From contig CAJPOL010000093.1 of assembly GCA_905372265.1 (NCBI GenBank), forward strand, positions 1-6,564: DNA of 6,564 nucleotides, read 5' to 3'. Under the pieces are notes generated by a model. It ran no database searches. It saw only the letters and a list, made by a program, of their open reading frames with translations, and had not been told where the DNA came from. Source of the stretch: an uncultured Treponema sp. (GTDB taxonomy: Bacteria > Spirochaetota > Spirochaetia > Treponematales > Treponemataceae). The position numbers and the translations under genes are program-made. Below, piece by piece: positions 1 through 5,283 of this stretch. Numbering within the stretch: position 1 is the stretch's first letter; each line of letters begins with the position of its first letter.

Positions 1-10
1 TGCAAGCCCT

Positions 11-129
11 TTTATTCGTGCGGAGGGTTTAATACCCCGACGCTTGCGTCGTAACAAAGGGTATTAAAGCCGACTGCAACCACCTTATAAGAACAACATA
101 CCCCGACGCTCGCGTCGGGGTTGTTGATT
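11..129 (+). repeat. Left copy of structured intergenic repeat (inverted partner at 1558-1710)
   Basis: This stretch is the inverted counterpart of 1558-1710. Positions 11-36 match 1685-1710 without mismatch, and 45-89 match 1619-1663 with one mismatch (A at 56). The match resumes at the distal hairpin and ends with GTTGTTGATT. It folds on itself: TTTAATACCC (28-37) pairs with GGGTATTAAA (59-68) around the small hairpin CGACGC-TT-GCGTCG (38-51), and CCCCGACGC (101-109) pairs with GCGTCGGGG (112-120). A 14-base end motif, ATTCGTGCGGAGGG, occurs at 14-27 and again directly at 127-140. The nested-hairpin form suggests a dispersed non-coding element of REP or MITE type. No transposase is seen. 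Confidence 0.85.
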
Positions 130-149
130 CGTGCGGAGGGATGTTGATT
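127..149 (+). repeat. Second copy of the repeat end motif
   Basis: ATTCGTGCGGAGGG (127-140) duplicates 14-27 exactly and is followed by TGTTGATT (142-149), which also stands just before it (122-129). The left element therefore looks like one full unit plus the start of another, as if units had once been arrayed in tandem or had inserted into each other. Confidence 0.6.
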
Positions 150-180
150 TTTTGAGCCTCCGGGAATCCGATGCGGAGCC

Positions 181-208
181 TTGACAATATTTTTACAGGT
201 GATATACT
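181..208 (+). promoter_or_regulatory. Sigma70-type promoter of the FTR1 gene
   Basis: A perfect -35 box TTGACA (181-186) and a near-perfect -10 box TATACT (203-208) are separated by 16 bases. Transcription would start near 214-216, leaving a leader of about 40 bases before the ATG at 253. The promoter lies between the left repeat and the gene, so the transcript does not include the left repeat. It is the best promoter sequence in the window and probably drives FTR1 and, through the 3' repeat, P19. I saw no convincing Fur or DtxR/TroR operator over it; a short GTAAGTTAC palindrome (222-230) is too weak to call. Confidence 0.75.
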
Positions 209-252
209 GGCTTCCATAGTTGTAAGTTACGGTTAAACTATTTGAGGTTTTC

Positions 253-1545
253 ATGTTCTATATGAAAAGAAGAATACAAAAGAAACATCCGATATTCAAA
301 GCAGTTTTGTGCATTTTGCTGTTTATACTTATCCCCGTTGGAGGCCTGTGCGCGGCTGCCGGCGGAGAAGAGCTGGACTCATGGACAAAAATCGTACAAA
401 AGATGGAAGTGCATTTAAATAATGCGTACGATTTATATACGCAGGGCAAAGCGCGCGAAGCATATAATGAAGTAAATACCGCTTATTTCAGATTTTATGA
501 ATCAAAAGGCATGGAAAAGATTACAATGGGCTATCTTTCCGGGGCGCGGAAAACAGCGGTTGAAAATGCATTTTACGAATACCGGCGGAATGTCTATAGC
601 GATAAAGACAATGAGTTGGTAAAAGCTCATAAGGATAAACTGATTGAGATGCTGTACCATGATGCAGCCGAGCTTGACGGTACGCTCAATGAGGGCGACA
701 GTATAGGAGCAGCTCAATCGGCAGTTATTGCAACATTTCTTTCAAGCTTTATACTGGTGCTGCGTGAAGGATTGGAAGCTATTCTGGTTATTGCCGCTAT
801 CATTGCCTACCTCGTTAAGACTGGAAAAAAGAAATATGTCTTTTCGGTCTATATCGGCGCATTAGGCGGTATATTGTTCAGTATCCTGCTGGCATTTTTA
901 TTCAGTGTTGTTGCAGGCGCCCAGAGCGGGATTGCGCAGGAAATATTTGAAGGCATCGGTATGTTCGTGGCGGTTATCGTTCTTTTTTATGTCAGCAACT
1001 GGATGCTTTCAAAGTCGGAAGCGGAAGCATGGGAAAAATATATTCAAAAGAAAGTTGAAGCATCCGTTTCTACCGGAAACAAATGGGTGCTTATTTTTGC
1101 GGCTTTTATTGCAGTCGCCCGTGAAGGCGCCGAACTTATTTTATTTTTCCGCGGTGTACCCATTCACGGGACGGGCGGATTACGGGCAATGATCTTAGCG
1201 GTTGTGCTGTCTGCGATTGTTCTGCTGCTGGTATTCCTTGCATTCAGGTTCTTGACGGTAAAGTTGCCGTTAAAGCCGTTTTTCCTTGTTACCAGTATTT
1301 TGATGTATGCGATGTGTTTTTCGTTTACGGGAAAGGGCGTATCCGAGCTGCAAGCCGCCGGTGTGGTCGGTAAGACCGGTATTTCGTGGATGACGCATTT
1401 TGAATTGGATTTTCTCGGTATTTACGCAACATACGAAAGCCTTATTCCGCAATGCATTGTGCTTGCAGTGATTATTATCAGCAGTGCGGTTTATGCCTGC
1501 AAAAACAAGAAACGGCTTGCTGAATTGAAAGCGCAAAACGGCTGA
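253..1545 (+). CDS. FTR1-family high-affinity iron permease with N-terminal extracytoplasmic domain
   Basis: An inner-membrane iron permease of the FTR1 family (430 aa). Residues 12-35 form a signal/anchor segment. Residues about 36-155 are a helical, charged extracytoplasmic domain of the kind found in longer bacterial FTR1 proteins. The membrane part follows, with the two diagnostic REXXE iron-binding motifs: REGLEA at 171-176 and REGAEL at 290-295. A conserved IFEG element sits at 231-234. About seven hydrophobic segments lie between 158 and 416, followed by a short basic cytoplasmic tail. GAGG at 244-247 is 5 bases before the ATG at 253, which favours that start; the ATG at 262 is 14 bases away but possible. 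In related clusters FTR1 works with P19 and an Fe-S membrane protein, unlike the EfeUOB or yeast ferroxidase partners. A strong promoter lies upstream, and inverted repeats flank the gene. The family is clear; transport direction and iron valence are inferred. Confidence 0.95.
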   Translation: MFYMKRRIQKKHPIFKAVLCILLFILIPVGGLCAAAGGEELDSWTKIVQKMEVHLNNAYDLYTQGKAREAYNEVNTAYFRFYESKGMEKITMGYLSGARKTAVENAFYEYRRNVYSDKDNELVKAHKDKLIEMLYHDAAELDGTLNEGDSIGAAQSAVIATFLSSFILVLREGLEAILVIAAIIAYLVKTGKKKYVFSVYIGALGGILFSILLAFLFSVVAGAQSGIAQEIFEGIGMFVAVIVLFYVSNWMLSKSEAEAWEKYIQKKVEASVSTGNKWVLIFAAFIAVAREGAELILFFRGVPIHGTGGLRAMILAVVLSAIVLLLVFLAFRFLTVKLPLKPFFLVTSILMYAMCFSFTGKGVSELQAAGVVGKTGISWMTHFELDFLGIYATYESLIPQCIVLAVIIISSAVYACKNKKRLAELKAQNG

Positions 1546-1557
1546 TGGTGAAACTGT

Positions 1558-1710
1558 AATCAACAACCTCGACGCAGAGCGTCGAGGTACAGTGCTTAAG
1601 GTTTCGCACTGTATGTTCTATAAGGTGGTTGCAGTCGGCTTTAATACCCTTCGTTACGACGCAGAGCGTAGCCGAGTATCGGCAGGTATTAAACCCTCCG
1701 CACGAATAAA
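1558..1710 (-). repeat. Right, inverted copy of the structured repeat
   Basis: This is the reverse-complement partner of 11-129. It begins 12 bases after the FTR1 stop and runs to the leader of the P19 gene. It carries the hairpin CCTCGACGC (1567-1575) / GCGTCGAGG (1579-1587). Compared with the left copy (CCCCGACGC/GCGTCGGGG), the third base pair has changed from C-G to T-A on both arms, a compensatory change. It is longer than the left copy. One extra piece is a hairpin TACAGTGC (1588-1595) / GCACTGTA (1606-1613); another, around 1664-1684, contains GCCGA-GTA-TCGGC (1671-1683). Any FTR1-P19 co-transcript must cross it. Confidence 0.85.
1567..1613 (+). promoter_or_regulatory. Two adjacent stem-loops in the 3' UTR of the FTR1 gene
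   Basis: A 9-bp stem with AGA loop (1567-1587) is followed directly by an 8-bp stem with a 10-base loop (1588-1613). Neither is followed by a T-run, so they are unlikely to be intrinsic terminators. They could protect or process the FTR1 transcript and so set the FTR1:P19 ratio. The structure is seen; the role is inferred. Confidence 0.5.
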
Positions 1711-1712
1711 GC

Positions 1713-1738
1713 GGATATCTTTAAAACCGAAGATATCC
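1713..1738 (+). promoter_or_regulatory. Stem-loop in the leader of the P19 gene
   Basis: GGATATCTT (1713-1721) and AAGATATCC (1730-1738) form a perfect 9-bp stem with an 8-base loop, just outside the repeat. Its 3' arm (ATATCC, 1733-1738) can instead pair with GGATAT (1770-1775), which covers the end of the P19 Shine-Dalgarno sequence. It could also be a protein-binding palindrome on DNA. The perfect arms are seen; any regulatory function is inferred. Confidence 0.45.
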
Positions 1739-1765
1739 CTTTTAGAAACATGAAGATATTTTAGT

Positions 1766-1771
1766 AGGAGG
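1766..1771 (+). promoter_or_regulatory. Strong Shine-Dalgarno sequence of the P19 gene, within a hairpin loop
   Basis: AGGAGG sits 10 bases before the ATG at 1782. It lies in the loop of a further inverted repeat, TTTTAGAA (1740-1747) / TTCTAAAA (1775-1782), whose 3' arm includes the A of the start codon. Initiation may therefore be sensitive to RNA folding. Confidence 0.6.
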
Positions 1772-1781
1772 ATATTCTAAA

Positions 1782-2408
1782 ATGAAAAAGATTGCATCTT
1801 TTCTTTTTGCACTGATGACAGTGGCCTTTGTGCTTGCATCATGTGAAAAACCTGCGCAGCAGACAGAGTCTATACCGGCCGCGAACGCTAAGATCGTTAC
1901 GACCGCTCCTGCGCCGACCGAAGACGAGGCGGCCGGCTTTGATGAATTCCCGATCGGGGATGAGCAGGATGTCGGACCGCTCCATATCGGCGGCGTTTAC
2001 TTTCAGCCGGTTGACATGGAGCCTGCCGGTAACAGCTTGGCAAAAAACGAAGCGGACTGCCATGTCGAAGCGGATATCTCCGCGAATGACAGCGGATCGG
2101 TTTTGGGCTACGGCGTAGGCGACTTTGTTCCGTATCTGCATGTGAAGGCGTATATTCAAAAGCACGGTTCGGACAAGGTTCAGGAAGTTGCATTCATGCC
2201 GATGAATGCAAGCGACGGCCCCCACTACGGCGCAAATATGAAATTTGAAGAAGGCTTAGGCAAGTACAACGTCAAATTTGAAATTAAGGCGCCGGGTAAT
2301 GATTACCTGCTGCACGTTGACAAAGAAACCGGCGTTACCGGCCGCTTCTGGACGGAGCCGCTCATTGTTGAATGGCCCGATTTTGAATGGACAGGCCCCC
2401 AGTGGTAA
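1782..2408 (+). CDS. tpd: P19/Tp34-family periplasmic iron-binding lipoprotein
   Basis: A metal-binding lipoprotein of the P19 family (Fe2+ transport protein family; relatives are Campylobacter P19, E. coli FetP/ChpA and T. pallidum Tp34). The 208 residues start with a lipoprotein signal: KK at 2-3, a hydrophobic core, and the lipobox LASC with lipidated Cys21. A Pro/Ala/Thr-rich linker spans about 23-50, and the single P19 domain fills 53-208. Expected metal ligands by family pattern are His94 and Glu96 (CHVEAD), Met141 and His148 (MPMNASDGPHYG), and His178 (LHVDKETGV). The 7- and 30-residue spacings after the Met agree with what I recall for FetP. Lipid anchoring is typical of treponemes, whereas the proteobacterial forms are soluble periplasmic proteins. 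The symbol follows the T. pallidum Tp34 gene and is by resemblance. It probably delivers iron to the FTR1 permease encoded upstream. Confidence 0.93.
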   Translation: MKKIASFLFALMTVAFVLASCEKPAQQTESIPAANAKIVTTAPAPTEDEAAGFDEFPIGDEQDVGPLHIGGVYFQPVDMEPAGNSLAKNEADCHVEADISANDSGSVLGYGVGDFVPYLHVKAYIQKHGSDKVQEVAFMPMNASDGPHYGANMKFEEGLGKYNVKFEIKAPGNDYLLHVDKETGVTGRFWTEPLIVEWPDFEWTGPQW

Positions 2409-2416
2409 AGAATAGA

Positions 2417-2446
2417 CCTGTTCCGAAACTTCCGTTTCGGAACAGG
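2417..2446 (+). terminator. Strong stem-loop 8 bases after the P19 stop
   Basis: CCTGTTCCGAAAC (2417-2429) and GTTTCGGAACAGG (2434-2446) form a perfect 13-bp stem with a TTCC loop. The following bases (GTGCCTTG) contain no T-run, so it is not a standard intrinsic terminator. It may end transcription weakly, or stabilise the 3' end of the FTR1-P19 mRNA after processing. Confidence 0.6.
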
Positions 2447-2451
2447 GTGCC

Positions 2452-2480
2452 TTGAAATGCGATGTTCAAAATTGTACTAT
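2452..2480 (+). promoter_or_regulatory. Possible promoter for the downstream genes
   Basis: TTGAAA (2452-2457), a 17-base spacer, and TACTAT (2475-2480) resemble a sigma70 promoter (5/6 and 4/6 matches). A transcript from about 2487 would have a structured leader of about 195 bases before the DUF2318-type gene. The -10 box overlaps the next stem-loop, and the sequence is AT-rich enough for a chance match. Confidence 0.35.
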
Positions 2481-2496
2481 GTGTGCAATTTTGAAC
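2464..2496 (+). promoter_or_regulatory. Long stem-loop in the 2409-2681 leader
   Basis: GTTCAAAATTG (2464-2474) pairs with CAATTTTGAAC (2486-2496) over 11 perfect base pairs. The stem extends inward by three more pairs, one of them G-T, leaving a 5-base loop. It has no T-tract. It could be an operator palindrome over the possible promoter or a structured RNA element. Confidence 0.5.
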
Positions 2497-2501
2497 TCGC
2501 C

Positions 2502-2583
2502 GATATGTTCGGCAACGAAGTTATCGAACATATCCAGCATCATCGGAAACCTCTAAAGCTGCTCTTTCTTTAGGCTTTAAGAG
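2502..2583 (+). promoter_or_regulatory. Further stem-loops of the leader
   Basis: GATATGTTCG (2502-2511) pairs perfectly with CGAACATATC (2525-2534) over 10 bp. A competing short hairpin GCCGA/TCGGC (2499-2503/2509-2513) uses part of the same arm. Next, CTCTAAAGC (2551-2559) pairs with GCTTTAAGAG (2574-2583) with one bulged A. No open reading frame with a ribosome binding site is present. With the other hairpins this makes almost the whole region base-paired, as expected of a cis-acting RNA or a dispersed palindromic repeat. It matches no riboswitch class that I can recognise by eye. Confidence 0.45.
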
Positions 2584-2617
2584 ATGTCCGGTGCGCTAAT
2601 AACCGTTTTGGATGTAT

Positions 2618-2669
2618 GCGGTAACTGCTGGATTTTTTTTAAATTCAGGCAGTTACCGCCTCTTTTTTT
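2618..2669 (+). terminator. Intrinsic (Rho-independent) terminator directly upstream of the DUF2318-type gene
   Basis: GCGGTAACTG (2618-2627) pairs perfectly with CAGTTACCGC (2650-2659). After one bulged G the helix continues for eight more pairs, one of them G-T, to a TTTTT loop (2636-2640). CTC and then seven T's (2663-2669) follow the stem. This is the best terminator in the window. It ends exactly where the Shine-Dalgarno sequence of the next gene begins, so it probably works as a regulated attenuator, or it terminates most transcripts from upstream. Confidence 0.8.
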
Positions 2670-2684
2670 AGGAGGCGTATCATT
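2670..2684 (+). promoter_or_regulatory. Shine-Dalgarno sequence and ATT start of the DUF2318-type gene
   Basis: AGGAGG (2670-2675) is followed after 6 bases by ATT (2682-2684), which opens a frame encoding a typical membrane-protein N-terminus. In that frame no ATG, GTG or TTG lies between the stop at 2640-2642 and this point. The first in-frame GTG codons (2733, 2745) lie inside the first membrane helix and lack a ribosome binding site. GAGGCG (2672-2677) can pair with CGCCTC (2657-2662), which would hide the site when the terminator helix is open. Confidence 0.6.
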
Positions 2685-3961
2685 TTAAAATTTTATATCA
2701 GAGTTTTTGAAGCAGGTATTGCATTCGCATTAGTGCTTGCGGTTGTGTTCGCTGCATTTAAAACTCAGCAGTCCGGCGAAAGGACGGAAGAAACAGAAAA
2801 AAAAAACGCATTATCGCTGTAGCAAGCATACTGCTTGGGATTATCGGCAGTATCTTTTCAGCAATTATCCGGTCAATTCCCAATTATATTAATAGAACCC
2901 GTTTTGCATTCTGGTGCATGGTTCCCGTTGTTATCTCTCTCATACTTTTCCTTATTCTGATTTTTATTAAAACCGGCAGTAGAAAAAAGCAACCGCACTT
3001 CTATGAAATCTTTTTCGGCGCGGCCGTGTTTTTCTATACCGTTTCAATGATATTTTATTACCTTCCTGTTATTATCATGCTGGCAACGACACTGGTAAAT
3101 TACGGTGAAAGCGCAATCAGCACTATCGTGCTTTTTAGACTGATAGGCTATACGCTTGGACTCGCCTTTATAGCGGCGGCAAGTCTGGCAATTTACAAAA
3201 CGCTCGTTAAGCTGTCTGATATTGAGTTAAAAGTAACAGTCTGCGGTGCGCTCTGTATCTTCGGTATTACGCAGGCTGTCGTTATTTTGCAGCGTTGGTA
3301 CTCAATCGGCATTATTCCGCGCAATGCCGTAATTTTTTCGTTTATCGCGGCAGTGGTCAACCATGGGAATTTTTTCACCTTTGCGGTTATAGTATTCATC
3401 ATGGTTCCGCCGGTAGTCCTTTGGAAAAAGAACCGCACGGTTACCGAAGCCTACCGCAATAATGCGGAACTGCGGAAGCTGAAAGCGCGGAAGCGGAATG
3501 CGCGGCGCTGGGCGCAGAGTTCGCTTGCCCTGCTTCTTATCTCGGTCTTTTCACTCTCGTTCTTACGGTACTATGTAGATCGCGAGATTCCGCTTTCTCC
3601 GCCCGAAGATTATACGATAGCCGGCGGTATGGCGGAGATACCGATTGCGGATTTACAGGATGATAAATTGCACCGGTATGCATACGCCTCAGAACAAGGT
3701 GTCGAAGTCAGATTTATCGCCATTAAAAAGAGCGAGGGATCCTACGGCATCGGCCTTGATGCATGCGATATTTGCGGCCCGACCGGTTATTTTGAGCGGA
3801 ACGGAGAAGTGGTGTGTAAGCTCTGCGATGTCGTGATGAATAAAGGAACTATCGGATTTCCCGGCGGCTGCAATCCTGTACCGGTACCCTATATCATTCA
3901 TGATGAAAAAATAAAAATTAAAACGGCCGATCTTGAAGCCGAAGCGCACCGTTTCCGGTAA
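2682..3961 (+). CDS. DUF2318/FtrD-like Fe-S membrane protein, frame broken at an A10 run
   Basis: This is the third gene of P19 loci (Cj1660-like; FtrD-like iron-sulfur domain). An N-terminal piece of 46 codons (2682-2822) carries a first membrane helix (EAGIAFALVLAVVFAAF) and reads into a stop at 2820. The -1 frame continues without a break from the ten A's at 2797-2806 to 3961. Joined there, the product is about 426 aa. The longest ATG-initiated frame, 2918-3961 (347 aa), starts inside a membrane segment and has no Shine-Dalgarno sequence, so that ATG is unlikely to be real. In joined numbering there are about six or seven further hydrophobic segments up to 296. A soluble domain follows with CDIC (362-365), CKLC (379-382) and GGCNPVP (Cys397), probable Fe-S or metal ligands. 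By family it should pass electrons for iron reduction or oxidation beside FTR1 and P19. It may be phase-variable, slippage-decoded, a pseudogene or misread in the homopolymer; the intact remainder argues against an old pseudogene. Confidence 0.85.
2797..2806 (+). other. Homopolymeric A10 tract at the frame break
   Basis: Ten consecutive A's follow GAAGAAACAG. With ten A's the frame from ATT-2682 ends at TAG (2820-2822). With eleven (or eight) A's it enters the long frame to 3961. Homopolymers of this length are prone to replication slippage, to RNA polymerase slippage and to ribosomal -1 slippage on AAAAAAA. They are also a classic place for sequencing errors. Confidence 0.85.
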
Positions 3962-3976
3962 CGGGGTGGAGGAAGT

Positions 3977-5254
3977 ATGTTTTGGAGAATGATAGCCGGT
4001 TCTCTTTTTCGGCAAAAAGAGAAGATGATTATGATTGCATTTACTATTGCGCTGGGGGCAAGCCTTTCAAGCGCAATGCTCAATACGATGCTCGGCGTCG
4101 GGGATAAGGTCAATCAGGAACTGAAAACCTACGGCGCGAATATTAACGTTGCACACAAAGAGGCTTCGCTCTTGGATGATATTTACGGCGTAGAATCCGG
4201 AAGCACAAAAAAATACCTGCACGAAAACGAGCTGTATAAAATCAAGACGATATTCTGGGCATACAATATCGTCGATTACGCGCCGTTCTTACATGTTCCG
4301 GTTGAATACGGCGGACAGCATAAACCCGTCCGCCTAACAGGTACATGGTTCGATTATAAAATAGACTTGCATACCGGACAGGATGTTATCACCGGTATCC
4401 GGCGGATGCGGACATGGTGGGAGATAACCGGCAACTGGGCATCCGACGGCGATGATGCGGCCTGTATGATCGGCAGCCTTTTTGCAGGGCGGAATGGTAT
4501 TCACGTCGGCGATACGATCGAAGTAATAGGCGCCGCCGGATCTGCAACGCTGACAGTTTCAGGTATCTTTAATTCGGGCAGCAACGAGGATGAGTATATT
4601 TTTACGACGCTGCATACGGCGCAGCGGCTGTTAGGAAAGCAGGGCGTGTGCGAAAGCATCGAAGTCAGCGCCTTGACCACCCCCGATAACGATTTGGCGC
4701 GGAAAGCGGCGCGGAACCCTTTGAGCTTAACCATCAAAGAGATGGAAGTGTGGTACTGCACCGCCTACGTCAGCAGCATTTGCTATCAAATTCAAGAAGT
4801 GATTACCGATGCCGTTGCAAAACCGGTGCGGCAGGTCGCTGAATCCGAAGGGGCTATTTTGAACAAAACAACCCTGCTTATGCTTTTGATCACTGTGCTC
4901 AGCTTGCTTGCTTCTGCGCTCGGTATCTCAAATCTGGTAACTGCCAGCGTGATGGATAGACGGGCGGAAATAGGCTTGAAGAAAGCAATCGGCGCAAGCA
5001 ATGCGGCGGTTACCGTTTCCATGCTGACGGAAGTGATGGTAATCGGCTTAATCGGCGGTACAATCGGTTACTTTGCAGGGTTGGGCTTGACGCAGATAAT
5101 CGGCAGAAGCGTGTTCGGTTCGGCTATTCCTCCGGCTCCTATGGTTATTCCGATTGTCGTGCTCATTATCTTCCTTATTACGTTGTTGGGGAGTCTGCCG
5201 TCAGTAAAATATTTACTCAAGCTGAATCCGACGGAGGTACTGCATGGAAGGTAA
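3977..5254 (+). CDS. FtsX/MacB-type ABC transporter permease, first subunit
   Basis: An inner-membrane permease of the MacB/FtsX type (425 aa), corresponding in position to Cj1661 of the Campylobacter P19 locus. It has an N-terminal membrane helix (about 17-37), a large extracytoplasmic MacB-like core (38-296) and three C-terminal helices (about 297-323, 346-374, 386-409). RRAEIGLKKAIGASN (328-342) is the cytoplasmic coupling segment that contacts the ATPase, and the C-terminus has the typical LNPTEVLHG. The extracytoplasmic part holds Cys163, Cys227, Cys261 and Cys269, the last two in a Tyr-rich stretch (WYCTAYVSSICY), which could form a disulfide or bind metal. The start follows GGAGG (3968-3972), 15 bases after the preceding stop. 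It should pair with the next permease as a heterodimer. The transported or moved substrate is unknown. Confidence 0.92.
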   Translation: MFWRMIAGSLFRQKEKMIMIAFTIALGASLSSAMLNTMLGVGDKVNQELKTYGANINVAHKEASLLDDIYGVESGSTKKYLHENELYKIKTIFWAYNIVDYAPFLHVPVEYGGQHKPVRLTGTWFDYKIDLHTGQDVITGIRRMRTWWEITGNWASDGDDAACMIGSLFAGRNGIHVGDTIEVIGAAGSATLTVSGIFNSGSNEDEYIFTTLHTAQRLLGKQGVCESIEVSALTTPDNDLARKAARNPLSLTIKEMEVWYCTAYVSSICYQIQEVITDAVAKPVRQVAESEGAILNKTTLLMLLITVLSLLASALGISNLVTASVMDRRAEIGLKKAIGASNAAVTVSMLTEVMVIGLIGGTIGYFAGLGLTQIIGRSVFGSAIPPAPMVIPIVVLIIFLITLLGSLPSVKYLLKLNPTEVLHGR

Positions 5255-5283
5255 CCGTAAGCAGGGTAGGGGAGGTGAGCGCT

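Noticed and set aside
11..129. CRISPR array, because of repeated palindromic motifs
   Set aside because: Only one or two related units are present, without regularly spaced spacers or cas genes.
222..230. GTAAGTTAC palindrome downstream of the FTR1 promoter as a metal-regulator operator
   Set aside because: Arms of only 4 bases, no match to a Fur or DtxR consensus that I can defend.
12..254. 80-residue open frame on the minus strand over the left repeat
   Set aside because: It translates the repeat itself (the peptide DASVGV appears twice from the two palindromes), crosses the FTR1 promoter and has no ribosome binding site. It is a repeat artefact.
1270..1566. 98-residue minus-strand frame over the end of the FTR1 gene
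   Set aside because: It is antisense to the conserved permease and has no recognisable protein features; a shadow frame.
2918..2920. ATG as the true start of the DUF2318-type gene
   Set aside because: There is no Shine-Dalgarno sequence before it (CATTCTGGTGC), it lies inside a hydrophobic stretch that continues upstream in frame, and a perfect ribosome binding site with a fitting N-terminus exists at 2670-2684.
5275..5277. GTG start for the second permease
   Set aside because: The codon overlaps the Shine-Dalgarno sequence GGGGAGG; ATG-5284 is spaced correctly.
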